Shown piece after piece: positions 22,755 to 35,054 of a DNA stretch of 64,000 bases (position 1 is the first letter of the stretch; every line of letters begins with the position of its first letter). A program made the translations under genes and the position numbers. The stretch is taken from the NCBI GenBank assembly GCA_011317545.1, contig WUJK01000007.1, positions 1-64,000 of the forward strand, read 5' to 3'. The notes beneath the pieces were generated by a model. It was given only the letters and a program-made list of their open reading frames with translations. It was not told where the DNA came from and made no database searches. This stretch comes from Coniella vitis (Eukaryota; Ascomycota; Sordariomycetes; Diaporthales; Schizoparmaceae).

Positions 22755-25700
22755 GTAAACGTCCAGGCAGAAATATAGGGCGGGCGATTCGATCTGAGCC
22801 TTACACTTTTGCGTTGACATAGCAGTGATCCACGGAATATACGATACCTAAGAGATTATTAATGTTGGTACTTGCACCTGAGAATGGAATCAACGAAACT
22901 CCCCAGGACTACTAATTAGCACTTGAGTAGTGATGTAAGTCTATTGGCGTCCCATGCAATAGCTCGGCGTGTTATACTGTACTATGTAGCTAGTGAAGTG
23001 GGTACGGAACTTGAAGCATAGAAGCGTTCCGATTGGGGAGAAACGCTTACAGTCTCGTGGGCAACAGAAAGCAGCAGGCGCGAAAGGAGGAGTCTCCTCA
23101 ATAGTGGAAAGCTACCAGAGACTGGGATTTGTTTACACGATGAACCCGCTATAATTGGTACCCCTAAGGGGTCCTTTGCGGAGATATGCTTACAGAACGA
23201 TTAGCATAATTGGATGTCCTCGGCTACTTTAAATGGATTCTGAAAACCCCATCTACGGGCCAGCGGTGTAGGTGTGGGAAGCAACGGCGATAGGTCCACT
23301 CCTTGTGATGTTGTGCCAGTTGAAGATTCTTGTCGAGATGGCTGAAGCGTGATCGCGAACTAGATGCTGTCCTGAGTTCGACAGGGTTGCCTCTATTTGG
23401 GGATCTTTCTGAGGGAATCAGACGTCTATAATGCCTTGCACCCACACCCAAACGCTCGCGATATCAGCGGGGAGACAGATCAAGGAATAATCTCGAAGTG
23501 TTTCGCCTTTCTTTACTCGGGCTCACAATCTTTATGCCTTGCACAGGGCTGTCCAATAGAGAATAGGAGTGCTCGCTAGACTGAACAATAAATCAGGTCA
23601 TGCAGTAAGAACCAAAGTGCATCCCGGATGTGTGTTACTCCGACATCGGTCAGTGGCAAATAGCTTTACGCTATGATGAGTCGTGCGCCGTGGCGGAGGA
23701 AGAAGGTAACAAGCAGAGTAGACATTGGAAAGGGCGGCTCGAAGACAGTTTGAAGAATGAGAAAGGCCTGGATCAATGTCCTACTATCGTATGTGCGAAG
23801 AGTATGAATATCACCCCTCTCCCTGGTAATGGATTCTCTGTAGCCATGACTACCATAGTGTTTCGAAATTCGGAATTCACGGCATGCTAGTCCTACGTCC
23901 CACCATTCCAGCAGCCGGTGCATCCAGAACTTGTCCAGCATGCTGGGCTCTGGAAAACAAATCTGGGCCCACCGCCTTGCAAAGACCTTGCAAAGACCTT
24001 GCAAACAAAACAATGTTGAAACGTCATCGTCATGCCTCTTCATGACCTCGATCAAAGGCATGAATACTATGTACTATGTAGACGTTGGAGTTGAGACGTA
24101 CTAACCAGGGCCAGGAGGGTTTCCGGAGTTGTGGGCAGTCTTGCACGCATTACGAGGCTCTCACGTAGTGCTTCCTTCGGCGCTCTTTGGTAGCCGATAT
24201 ATAGCCGTATCCGCATGCGACTAACGTTGCTCTGGCGGTGAAGCTGGTCCTCTATAATGCAAATGGGTGCATATCGTCGGTACCCCAATCGACAAAATCA
24301 AATCCGAGGATTGTGGCATAGAATTCGAGGCGCTGTGTGACGAGCAATTCCAGTGCAAGTGATTGGCTGCACAAGGCTCAGCACTAGCTGAAAAGAATAA
24401 GGGGTACGGCTTTTCCAAGACTGGGCTGTGCACCGTGTTTCAATACCAATTTCACGCGCTACAGTCCAACCTTTATAGGCACCATTCTTTTCCATTACCT
24501 CTTCTTACCTCGACACGCACAAGCTGCAGAAGGTCGTCCGTTGCCGAATGTAGCATGATGATGCTCTGCATGTGGCTAAAGCGATCAGACGGATAGAGGT
24601 GGTAACATCTGTCAAAGTATCCGTGGCAGCGTGTGAGGGCCCCTCGAGAGGATGCACAAGCAGGCATTCGGTCTGGCTCAGATCAATGTAACGCTGGAAG
24701 AGAAACAGGGGTGAGTGGGCATTGATGGATGCGCTTTCAGGATCATAAAGCAGGCGGTCAGAGATCTCTAATGAAATGGCTCTATGGGATTTTGATTTGG
24801 TTGTATCTATGGTATTCACGAAACTTTGCAAAATACTTCAAAAGGAGTTATGATGCACGCTTGACAGTTTCACTTTGTCCCATGACAAATGTGTTCCAGG
24901 ACCAAGGCTCAGCTTTGCCAGAGGCCACCATTAGGTATGCCCGTATCCAAATCTGTACTGTGTAGTCAGGCGCGACGAATGTGGCAAGCAGCTTCAATGA
25001 CACGAAAGCTTCCAGGAATGAATGTGGGCCTGGTTTGACCACGGTGTTAAAAACCTCACGAGCTTGATAAGGGGTTGGCTGCGCTTGCAAGCTGTGCGAG
25101 AGCCGAGGAGATGGTGTGGGCAAGCGACAAGGCTAGGGCGCCTGGGCGCCAGCCAACGTCCAAGCTTGGAATAATGGACAGCTGCGCCCGTTCCTTGATT
25201 GGGGTTACAGATCGACCAAGGAGAACCCACAGTTCGCTGCGCGCAGAATGGACAACAAACACGACACCCCAATGGCCAGTTTGACTTGTGACGTACCAGA
25301 AGGACATGGGGCCATTTCCTGGGTGCAGGTCTTCTTTGCGTCAACACCTGCGAAGTATTTGTACCTGTCCATTCTCTTCCTTGGATCTGGGGTTGTGGTG
25401 GTCTTGTTTGGCCATTTAGAGTAACCGAATCATAATGAATGCACCCGGCCGCACAATTCTCAATGACAACCCCTATCTCGTGCCCTGGATGGGATATTTT
25501 GACTACTGTGTGGGTTGCTGGATGCTGATTAAAGAAGAACATCGCGCCGAGGCAATAAAGAAAACGTGGTCCTACACCCCGCATTGCTTCATTGTTTGTT
25601 TTTAAGCCTGATCAACACGATTAAGCTTGGGGAGAATACTGTAGTATCAGTTGATGTCGCGCTGCGCTGCAATAATGCCTCATTGACGCGACTTCTAAAA

Positions 25701-26560
25701 GGCGACCAGGGATCCAAGGTTCTCGCTGGGATGATAGTGAAGCCAGCCCCACGAATCTGCGTCGCGTAACATAAGTCATCACAGTCTAGACCTCGGCTGG
25801 CGATGTCCAGCAGGACCGTGCGCGGGGGAGAGCAGTCCTCGGTTTTACTTGAATCCACGAAAATTACGCCACAACCTGTCAAGAAGCATTGTGTGCTTTA
25901 TTATTTAACCAAGCGGCTTGTGCGACCAAACACCAGGCTCTGACTCGCGAAACCTAATCGAGTATTACTGGCGTCTCAGAGCCTTGGCAACATTGAACGA
26001 CGAGGGTATGCAAACAAGCCTTTTGGTCCCGTGACCTCATATATCCGCGTGAGCAAGCCACGTCACTGGTCCTTGCGCCAGCCCTCAACGGCGGCAGATC
26101 CCAGCCGAGCGAGACATCCGACGCTATGGCGAGATGGAGCTAGCTTGGTGAGGCATCGCCATGGGTCGCCCACCCCGAAGGTCTCCATTAATTACGAAAT
26201 TTCGCAGCGCCGGACATGCAATCCTCCGGCCCAGAGCTCTGGAGCTTTCTGCCGCTCACACACCGCCACCAGCCCTCCTCGTGAGCCTCAACATCTATTT
26301 CGGCACCAGAAATCCGGGGTCTCCACGTGCTCCTCGGAAATGGCTTATTGCGGAGAATCTGGGGGCGCCTTAATGGGCTGATGGAACTGTGGGGCGGAAC
26401 TGGGGAGAGGTTCCGCATTCCAATGGGGACAATTCGCAGCCCAGCCCTTTCGCAGTATTTGACGGTCCCAGGCCCGGACTGACCCAGCCTTCTTCCCTTT
26501 GTTTCTCACTGACAATCGTTCTTCCACTTTGCACTCTTTCTCTCTCTGTCAGTCTTCGCC
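22755..26560. other. Gene-poor stretch with possible decayed coding fragments
   Basis: No intact gene was found in this 3.8 kb. Between 23666 and 25584 several - strand ORFs in shifting frames look protein-like, for example EISDRLLYDPESASINAHSP near 24770, FSHMQSIIMLHSATDDLLQL near 24540 and FVAPDYTVQIWIRAYLMVAS near 24950. They do not join through clear introns and I could not assign a family, so they may be a relic or chance. A short direct repeat (CCTTGCAAAGA, two and a half copies) lies at about 23975-24005. The last 500 bp are the promoter side of the MFS gene, with pyrimidine-rich tracts before its ATG. Confidence 0.4.
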
Positions 26561-28123
26561 ATGTCTGCATCAATCCCATCGTTCATGGGCCTCCGCAGCC
26601 ACTCGCTGCGTGCAGCGCAGATCGCGCTTGTCGTTGCACCGGGCTTTACATTGTTTGGTTACAATCAAGCAGGCCTTGGGCCCTTGGCAAACTTGGCATC
26701 GTGGGCTGAGACATTCCCTACCGCCAATACTGTTACTACGACTGGTGCCCTGGAATCCCTGAACTCCACCAGGAAAGGCGCTGTCATTGCGTCGTTCCAG
26801 ATCGGCGCTCTTCTAGGCGCTTTGTCTTGTCTCTTTCTGGGTGACAAGCTTGGACGACGCAAAACCATCTTCCTCGGCGCCATCCTGTCCATCATCGGCC
26901 AGGTTCTGCAGGTATCGTCTTACAATGTGATCCAATTCGTTATTGGTCGCGTTATTCTGGGCATCGGCGTTGGCGAGATCAGTGTTTGCGTTCCAATCTG
27001 GCAAGCCGAGTGTTCGACAGCAGCGCATCGCGGTCGCGATGTGATTACGGCCGGCATCTTTCTCTGCTTTGGTTATGCGCTGTGTAACTGGGTCGACTTT
27101 GCCTTTCGCTTTATCCCTCATTCCACGCTCGAATGGAGACTACCACTGGCCATTTCCTTCCTCCTGTCTCTCCCAATCGCCTTGTCCGTCTTTTTCTTGC
27201 CAGAGTCTCCCAGATGGCTCGCACGCGTCAACCGCACGAAGGAAGCTGCCTACACACTCAGTGCACTCAAAGGACTACCCGAAGAAGACGAAGCTATCGC
27301 CGTGGAGATGGCACAGATTGAATCATCTCTCGAGTTCGCCAAAAGCGCCAATACTTCCCTCAAAGATATCTTCGCAAAGGACGACAATGAGAGGCTGCTC
27401 TACCGATTCTGTCTCTGCTTCGCCCTGCAGTTTTTCCAGCAGATGTGTGGTGGCAACTTGATCTCGGTATATGCCTCGACTATTTTCCAGAAGAATCTCA
27501 ATCTCGGCTCGGATTTGTCTGCCATTCTGGCGGCCTGCGCCCTTACCTGGAAGTGCATGTGCTGCTTCATCGCCTTCTTTGCTATCGATCGACTAGGACG
27601 TCGGGCTGTCTTCATGATCAGTGGCACTGGCATGTCTCTTTGTATGACTGCGCTGGCAGTTACCAGCAGTTTCCCCTCCGACAACAAGAGTGCTTCCATT
27701 GCTTCGGCCTTCTTCATCTTCCTTTTCAACTTCTTCTACCCCATCGGCTTCCTCGGCGGCAATTTCCTCTACTGCACCGAGGTGGCCCCCGTGCGTCTGC
27801 GTGTCGCTATGAACTCCGTTTCAACCGCGAACCACTGGCTATGGAATTTTGTTGTCGTTATGGTCACTCCGGTGGCTATCGATACCATCGGCTACCGGTA
27901 TTACATCATGTATGCTATCATCGGGGCATTGATTCCGATTTCCGTCTTCTTCTTCTATCCTGAAACGATGAATTGCAACTTGGAGCTGCTCAACAACGTG
28001 TTCAAGGACGCTTCTTCACCTTGGGATATTGTGAAGATGGCAGGGCAGCTTCAGCGCGGCGAAATTTACCAGGACTCACCTGCTGCAGACAAAAACGACG
28101 TGCAACAGGTTGAGAAAGTTTAG
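26561..28123 (+). CDS. MFS sugar porter (hexose/quinate-type transporter)
   Basis: An intact single-exon protein of 520 residues, the usual length for fungal sugar porters with 12 membrane segments. Motifs seen: the loop 2-3 signature GDKLGRRKT at 94-102, R-rich GRVILGIGVGE at about 129-139, PESPRWL at 214-220 before the central loop, QQMCGGN at 293-299 in helix 7, DRLGRR in the second half and PETMN near the C-terminus. It should import a hexose or related polyol/acid by proton symport at the plasma membrane; substrate cannot be read from sequence. The C-terminal tail is short and charged. The ATG follows a pyrimidine-rich leader and is the first in frame. The next gene on the same strand is a GAPDH paralogue, 640 bp away, suggesting a role near glycolysis or in the same pathway. 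Confidence 0.94.
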   Translation: MSASIPSFMGLRSHSLRAAQIALVVAPGFTLFGYNQAGLGPLANLASWAETFPTANTVTTTGALESLNSTRKGAVIASFQIGALLGALSCLFLGDKLGRRKTIFLGAILSIIGQVLQVSSYNVIQFVIGRVILGIGVGEISVCVPIWQAECSTAAHRGRDVITAGIFLCFGYALCNWVDFAFRFIPHSTLEWRLPLAISFLLSLPIALSVFFLPESPRWLARVNRTKEAAYTLSALKGLPEEDEAIAVEMAQIESSLEFAKSANTSLKDIFAKDDNERLLYRFCLCFALQFFQQMCGGNLISVYASTIFQKNLNLGSDLSAILAACALTWKCMCCFIAFFAIDRLGRRAVFMISGTGMSLCMTALAVTSSFPSDNKSASIASAFFIFLFNFFYPIGFLGGNFLYCTEVAPVRLRVAMNSVSTANHWLWNFVVVMVTPVAIDTIGYRYYIMYAIIGALIPISVFFFYPETMNCNLELLNNVFKDASSPWDIVKMAGQLQRGEIYQDSPAADKNDVQQVEKV

Positions 28124-28766
28124 CTACCCTAGCGTTAGAGAACAGTAGTCATTACCTTCCTAAAGAAGCAAGAACAAAGAAGAAAAAGTTTCGTTGTTAA
28201 ATCCGATGTACACCTGCGAGGTGCATGATCCGTCCACCATGTGCCACTGTCGAGGAACGATCATTTCTGCTTTCAGATGTGAGCTTGCATTGCTGCTGTC
28301 GGGAACTGTTTTCAAATATATACTTGAGGCGCCGAGATGCCTTGACGATGTGTGTACTGCTCCCAGCTCGAGGCCAGAAAAATCTTTGCATTCTCCCGCA
28401 CTTGCCTTTTGCCGGAGGACTTGTTTTAGGACTAAACATCCACCCAGAATTTACCTCGGGCCCCTGGTGTTAGTGCTTCCGGAGCCTCGATTGTCCGGAG
28501 TGCCGGGAACCCGAGCGTCTCGCACCGTGATGGTGATAGGCTGGAAAGGGGCTGGTTAGAATCCCTCGTAACTACAGCACATCGAGATGTGACTTTGGGC
28601 AGCCGGATCAACCCGATGTATGAAGAATGACTTGATATAATAGTACAATATATGGAAACTGAAAGCCACCCAGAACTGAGTGATTCAGATCATTATTCAA
28701 GCAACCTACTGAATACAGCACATTCTATACGACCCTAGGAAACCAAAGCACTATCAGACAACAACC
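28124..28766. other. MFS 3' flank and GAPDH promoter region
   Basis: This 640-bp spacer holds no gene. ORFs of 80-121 codons here carry no recognisable domain. Confidence 0.5.
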
Positions 28767-30090
28767 ATGGGATCTCTCACCGGTCCAGAAGTACCTTGCA
28801 AGGCGAGGGTCGGCATCAATGGATTTGGTCGAATCGGTACATCTCCATCCACCACGCAACGTATGTGTGATCAATAATTAACGCCTACGCAGGACGCATA
28901 GCTTTGCGCCAATCACTCCGTCGGGACGACCTGGAAGTGGTTGCCATCAACCACACCTGCGCCACCGTAGATGATTTGATCTATCTAGTGCGGCATGACA
29001 CTACCCATGGCCTGCTAAGGGATGATATCGACATCAAACATCTTTCAGAAAGTCAGATCGCAATAAACGGCAAGCTCATCAACCTCACAAGTACACGGGA
29101 CATTGCCGAGTTGGACTGGGCCAAGCTTGGTGCCGACTACGTCCTGGAATGTACCGGCAAGTTTACAAAGCTTGACTTGGCTATGCAGCACGTCTCCAAG
29201 GCAAATTGCAAGAAGGTCGTGATATCTGCGCCTAGTGCAGATGCGCCAACATTTGTCTACGGCGTCAACGACGCTGCATACGTGTCTTCGCCTGACCCAC
29301 AAGTCTTCTCCGCCGCCAGTTGCACTACCAACTGCGTGACACCGATCCTTAAAGTCTTGGATCAGACCGTTGGGATCGAGCACGCCTTTCTTACCACAGT
29401 CCACGCGGCTACTCAATCACAGCACATCCTCGATGGTTACAGCAAGAAAAACAGAAGACTCGGTACGTATCGCCTCGTTCTGCTTTCAGTGCTCTTGGAA
29501 AGACATCTTCTGACCTTAACTGCCCTCCAGGCCGCAGCGTGTTCAACAACATCATCCCCACCACAACCGGTGCTTCAAAAGCGGTGGGGGCTGTACTGCC
29601 AGAGTTGGCCGATAAGATCAAAGGCCTTTCTCTTCGCATCCCTACGTAGGTCTTCCCTTCCATAGTGGCACTTCAGACTATCATACTGACTTTCTCTTTC
29701 TCTTTCAGATCTGATGTGTCGATGGTGGATCTCACAGTGTCTGTGCAAAAGGATTCATCACTCTCCGAAATCCTCGGGCACTTTCAGAAGGCTTCTGTAA
29801 CCGGAATGGCAGGTATCTTGAGCCTCAGCGACCAGGATTTAGTGAGCAGCGATATCCTTGGCAGCCATTTCAGCGCCACCGTGGACGGTAACGCCTGCTT
29901 GGAGTTGACCCCAAAGGTATGTGGAAAACCTGCACTTCAAACGATGCTTATGTATCGATGTGCAAGATTACCGTTACTAAGTGTGCATTTCTAGTTCTAC
30001 AAAATCATCGCATGGTATGACAACGAGTGGGGCTACTCCAGCCGCCTGCTAGACCTGGTGTCGATGGTCCACAAGTGCGAGAGTCAATGA
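28767..30090 (+). CDS. Glyceraldehyde-3-phosphate dehydrogenase, divergent paralogue
   Basis: Five exons: 28767-28836, 28893-29462, 29531-29645, 29709-29916 and 29995-30090, joining in frame to 352 residues. The NAD-binding start GINGFGRIGR is at 16-25 after an 11-15 residue N-terminal extension. The active-site block is SAASCTTNC with nucleophile Cys167, and the partner is His194 (TTVHAATQ), the normal 27-residue spacing. TTTGASKAVGAVLPEL and the C-terminal WYDNEWGYSSRLLDL are canonical. Deviations from housekeeping GAPDH: SNASCTTN is SAASCTTN, the HSYTATQ block is HAATQSQ, and DWRGGR is NRRLGR. It should be catalytically competent but is unlikely to be the main glycolytic copy, which is usually near-invariant in fungi. 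Possible roles are alternative glycolysis or self-resistance to a GAPDH-directed metabolite. Confidence 0.92.
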
Positions 30091-33000
30091 GCTGCAGATC
30101 TAAAAGATACGGACGGCCATATGGCTTTGGGTTAAAAAGACAGGCCGCTATGTTTTAGCCACATCTGTCCATCAGCGGTCAAAAGATGCTTCGCATTGAT
30201 TTGCCAACGCACATGAGTAAGATTGGGGCTGAGATGAGCGTCCAGACAAGTAACCCAGGATGTATATAGTATTTGTTTTGCATTCGCGTCTGCTACAGCA
30301 CCTCCACGGAGGGGCAACAAAGGGAGTTTATATTTAGTATTAGAGATTGCTGAGCGTAACTTCCATTTTGCATAATCAATAGAATAACTCGCCGCCCATT
30401 TCGGGTGTAGAGCATACAAGTATTGCAAATCATGCACAGAGTTGACTTGCAATTGATGTAGTCTACTCTATACGGGAATCTAAATAGATATCGTGTTTCT
30501 AACAGGATTGTAATGGTTTGCACGCTTGGAAAGCGCTGACTAATTAATCATATCGAATAGCGTTTAATTAAGCTAATCCCGAGACGTTCCCTTGAGCTAT
30601 CTACAGGACTAAAATGTTAAATTATTTCCCATTGACATACCGTGGTTAGCTTAACGCTGCTTCATAGTGAGTTAGCTGTGGCAACACGTTGGATGTTCCC
30701 GTCGATGTCGAATCCGTAGATACTATCACATTAGCGGTGCCGAAATGCCGGTGTATCTATCTATGAGAATCAAAAATGGTAACCGGTGAGGGTCCAGTTG
30801 CACTGGCGGCATCAAAAGCTCACACATATACCTGACTCGACCAATCATATATTTCACTCATGCAGGCCACGTTTCAATACGTCACTCAGTCCGCCCTGTG
30901 CAGATGCACACAAATCATAGTATAGCTTGTATGCAAGCGGCATTGCCGCCTAAATATTCAAAGCCGTCCGATCCGACAACACCCTCCGGAATTGGTTCAT
31001 CACATCCAGCAGTTTCGCCGGGCTGCTGTTCGTGGAACCAAGAACTAAATTCAATACGACACCAGCCACTAGAGTTTAACATTTTGAGCTGCAAAGGTTC
31101 TTCTTCTTCGCACTCGGGATCTCGGCAGGGAGTTCTTGCCTTGTCTACCTTTTGATACACCGGCATTTATCCCTCTTTTTAGGAGATGCAAAGAAATTCC
31201 TTATTCGGGATCAGTATACTTTTTCGCACTTTCCCGTCTTTGCTTGGAATCAGAACCATGGTTGATCATAATGCAGTCTTTAACCCTAACCCTAAGGTGA
31301 GTATTTGCGCCGTCATGGCTCGGATAGCGGCCGCGGAGGCTGCAGATTACTATGTTCAGAGATGCACCACATATGAGAAAAGGCATCCCATCGATCAAGG
31401 TGAATTACAAGTCAAAGCATGTTCGGGCATGCTCCGGTGAAGGTCCAACATCAATCTATGAGATATGTTTCAGGCCCTCCAATCGGGGAATGGTATTATG
31501 GCCGCAAATTGCGTGATGAGATTCAAATCGAGATAGTTCATAAATAACATGTACCCAGACTTCTTCACCTGATTAATTATTTTTTTTCTTAGTGATATGA
31601 TATCGAAGATGTAGTGCTTAATACCTTGATATATACCTTATACTGCCCGAAGCAATTCAGAGCATTATATCGCTCTGATAGAGAATTTGCTATCCCATTG
31701 TTAATAAGCATATCGATGGCAAGAAGAAGGATAGCCCAGACTATTGCCCGTATCGGATCGTATGTCTTGACCCGAAACATGGCCTCGTTCCAGGTTTACT
31801 TGGATTGATACGCAAGAGGCAGAATACCGAATGCCTTGAAGATACGCAGGCTTAAAAGTGACTTTAGTTCCTGGCGCTTCGAAGTCTGATGACCTCAATA
31901 ACCTTCGGAATGCCAGATTTTCGTCGAAAGCTCTACCGCAAACGGTTCAATTATTCGTCGTTTGCAAAAGTTTAGGGATTCACTGTCTCAGGATCGATGC
32001 CTTTGTGTATAAATCAAAACCCTGACCCGGGAGCATGGACACAGAAAGTGACCAAAATGGCCCACAAATATTCCGTCTACCTTCTCAAAGCTGCAGGTGT
32101 CAGATCCCCAGCTTGGCTTTTGAAAGCGGGTCGGAAAGAGAATTTATAAACACTATGGAAAGCAGGGTCAGTAGAGAGAGCTTTGTCTCAATTCTTAACT
32201 TTTATGATACTGCTTTGGCGCTGTGAAGATTCCGAACGTTCTACCACCATAACAGAGACACCCGCATAGATCACCGCAGGCATCTTACCAAAGCAGGCTG
32301 AATACTTCAAAGGCCTTTATAATCCTAGGCGCATTAGATTGTTTCGTGCGCCAAGAGGTTGCATGGCAATGCGCTTCGGGCTATTTCTGTGAGTTTCCAA
32401 GTTGGCTCGCCTGTTGCAATATGCAAGAATCTGAAGCTCACATGAGAAATTGCTGGTTCATACGCTAGTGATTGCCTGTATTGCGCAGCGGTTTCAAGCT
32501 CTACGCCTAGGTGACTGCTATTATTCTGTAATATGTGAAGATGAGAAGATATCATGCAGTCTCTGTGCCGGACAGGATGCACCGCAAGTCTCTCACCTCC
32601 ACGCAGCATTGCTCCATCGTGGTCTTGGGCTGGGATTACCCAACCCATCTTTCTTCCGACGAGCGTATATAAGCGTGGAAGATACGGACATGATGAGTGA
32701 AGGCTAGAAATTACTTGGCCTCCTATCACTCTTTTTGATTTCTCTCTTTTCGTCTCGCTTTCTAAAACAAATAAGGAAGCAGTGGTCATTTCTTCGTAAT
32801 ATTTAGCTATTCATTTAAAACCTCGTCCATAGACCACTTCAATGGATCCATCCTTTTCAATAACATACGCGAATATCGACAAAACTATTCATCTAAAGAA
32901 TCCACGAAGTACTAGGGAGTCATAACTTCCTTCTTTCTGCTAAATTAGATTCAACAGAAGCTTTCCTCATTATTACTTGTGTGGTAACAAGAGTCATCTA

Positions 33001-33589
33001 TTTCTGCGACATGACGCTGAAGTTGAATTCATTAAATCTATGGAAGTCGACCGAAATCAACCAGCTCGTCTTCCATCCCATGTACAACATTAGCAGCCCT
33101 CGAGAGTGACTTCAAAATGTCTCATCTTATGATGTAATTCTGCCTAGAGAATCTTACATGAACAAGATTTCCTCAGAAAATCGTAGAATTATGGTCAAGC
33201 GCTAGCCAGTGAAACAACGTATACACTGCACACGTTCGTCATCTCGTTGCATCAGGTGCGGGGGTCAGCGACGGCACCTGTTCAGGGCAGTAGCTACACC
33301 ATGCCTTCTCGACGAATAAGAAATAGCATGCTGGGAAATACCATAGGACTGTAATTCCTAGTAAAATAGATCTGTGTCATAGGGGCTTTTATTCGGAGGT
33401 GTCGCGATGGGCTAGTGGAGTGAGATCATTGCTTCCTCCCACTCAAGTGTGCAGCGGGACGAAAGCCACAGTATAAAGCAGATAAGTATATAATTGGAGA
33501 AGCCAGTTCGATAGTCATCTTCTTGCATTAATAGTAGCTACACAACCCAATTAACCAGCCCTTCTGTGCACCACGTTCGACATATTGCA
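30091..33589. other. Intergenic, no gene seen; contains a telobox
   Basis: This 3.5-kb stretch of ordinary composition has only short ORFs (up to 151 codons, at 32334 on -) lacking recognisable motifs. TTTAACCCTAACCCTAAGG at about 31280 is a telomere-like motif. No repeat or RNA gene was recognised. Confidence 0.45.
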
Positions 33590-35054
33590 ATGACTGATCG
33601 CACAGTAGCTCTCATCGAGCAGCTGAATGCTTTAGCTCCTAAGCTGTCTTCTACCGATAATGATCAGAGCCTTAGAGAAGAGGCTCTTCAGTTAAGCCGA
33701 AAGATTACTGAAAGTCTCGAAAGGCCGCGCGACGTTGCAGTGGACCTAATCTATTCCGTAAGTGTCCTCCTTTCTATGTCCAAGTCTTCAGGCAGACATT
33801 CTACAGTGACACCAAGAGTGGATAGTAATAGTATTTCTAATAGCCGATACTGCCCGTCGCGGTAAGAATAGCTGATGGTATGAACCTCTTCAAACACATC
33901 GTCGACAGCAATGGGCCGATCACTTCAGAGAAGCTTGCATCACTCTCGCAGGGTGAAGAGCTGTTGATTGGTATGAAGAATGTTCCTTACACAAGAATTA
34001 AGTCACTAACACCAACCCAGTCCGAGTTTTACGAGTTCTCGCAGCTATTGGCTTTGTAAAAGAAGTGGCATTGCAGACTTGGGAAGCCACACCCATCACT
34101 GAAGCTGTAGCCACCGAAGAGATCGCGGCTGGCTTTCGTTCCATGTAAGTAATGTGACAATACGATAAGACTTTCCGTACCAAGTACGGCTGGAGGAAAG
34201 GCATAGCTAATGGCACGTGAAAGGGGCGAGACGATCATGTCTGCTGCCCAAAAAGCGCCGGACTACCTTCGCGAAGCTGGGTACCGCTGTCCGACAGATC
34301 CCCGCGATGGCTTCATGCAGTATGCTTTCAATACCAAACTGACGACGTTTGAGCTTTTGAACACGCTGCCACGGATTCACAAAGACTTCAACACTTATAT
34401 GGGGAACACAATGGGAAGCAGACGTTCCTGGACAGACTGGTACCCCATCCAGGAACGTCTAATTGACGGTGCAAGGGACGACGCGCCTCTTCTCGTGGAT
34501 GTAGGTGGCGGCAAGGGCCATGATCTGCTCGCTTTCCATGACAAGCATCCAAGACAGGGCCGTCTGGTATTGCAAGAGTCGCCTGAAGTGATCAGTGGCC
34601 TTACTTCCCTGGATCCCGCTGTCGAAACTATGGTTTACGATTTCTTTACTGCACAACCTATTAAAGGTACTTCAACCCGTTTTGTCACCATTACATCTAG
34701 TACTTCACGTGAATTACAGCTAATGGTGGACAAGGTGCCCGTGCGTACTTCTATCATCATGTGTTTCACGACTGGAGCGATAAAGATTCTTTGACCATGC
34801 TGAAGCAACTCAAAACAGCCATGATCCCATGGTACTCCAAGCTCCTAATTCACGAGCTGGTGGTTCCAGAGCAGAATGCCAGCAAGTTCGTTGCGGTGTT
34901 CGATATACTCCTATTGGCGTTCAGTAATGGTATTGAGAGGACGACGAGCCAGTGGCGGGATCTACTCGGACAAGCAGGTTTCGTTGTGGTGAAGTTTTGG
35001 CAGCCGCCTGATGCTGGTGCAGATAGCATAATCGAGGCAATGCTTGCAGAGTAA
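33590..35054 (+). CDS. SAM-dependent O-methyltransferase (plant-type Methyltransf_2 family)
   Basis: Five exons: 33590-33757, 33844-33970, 34021-34144, 34224-34666 and 34735-35054, joining to 393 residues, the usual size. The N-terminal part is a winged-helix dimerisation domain (IYSPILPVAVRIADGMNLF). The SAM-binding motif I VDVGGGKG is at 231-238, and the catalytic His is H299 in FHDWSD. The C-terminus (TTSQWRDLLGQAGF) matches the family. It would methylate a hydroxyl on a small aromatic or polyketide-like molecule in the cytosol. An earlier ATG at 33566 is in frame; 33590 was chosen because family N-termini usually start about here. The neighbouring downstream oxygenase on the same strand suggests a shared tailoring pathway. 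Intron 3 was placed to keep RSM|GETIM in frame; its acceptor (GAAAG) is unremarkable. Confidence 0.9.

Noticed and set aside
24994..25584. A 196-codon ORF as a gene
   Set aside because: It has no recognisable motif, a composition like shifted coding or non-coding DNA, and other overlapping frames of similar length.
28904..29665. A 253-codon ORF taken as the whole GAPDH
   Set aside because: It starts inside exon 2 and reads through two introns, ending in a nonsense tail. The five-exon model restores the canonical N- and C-termini.
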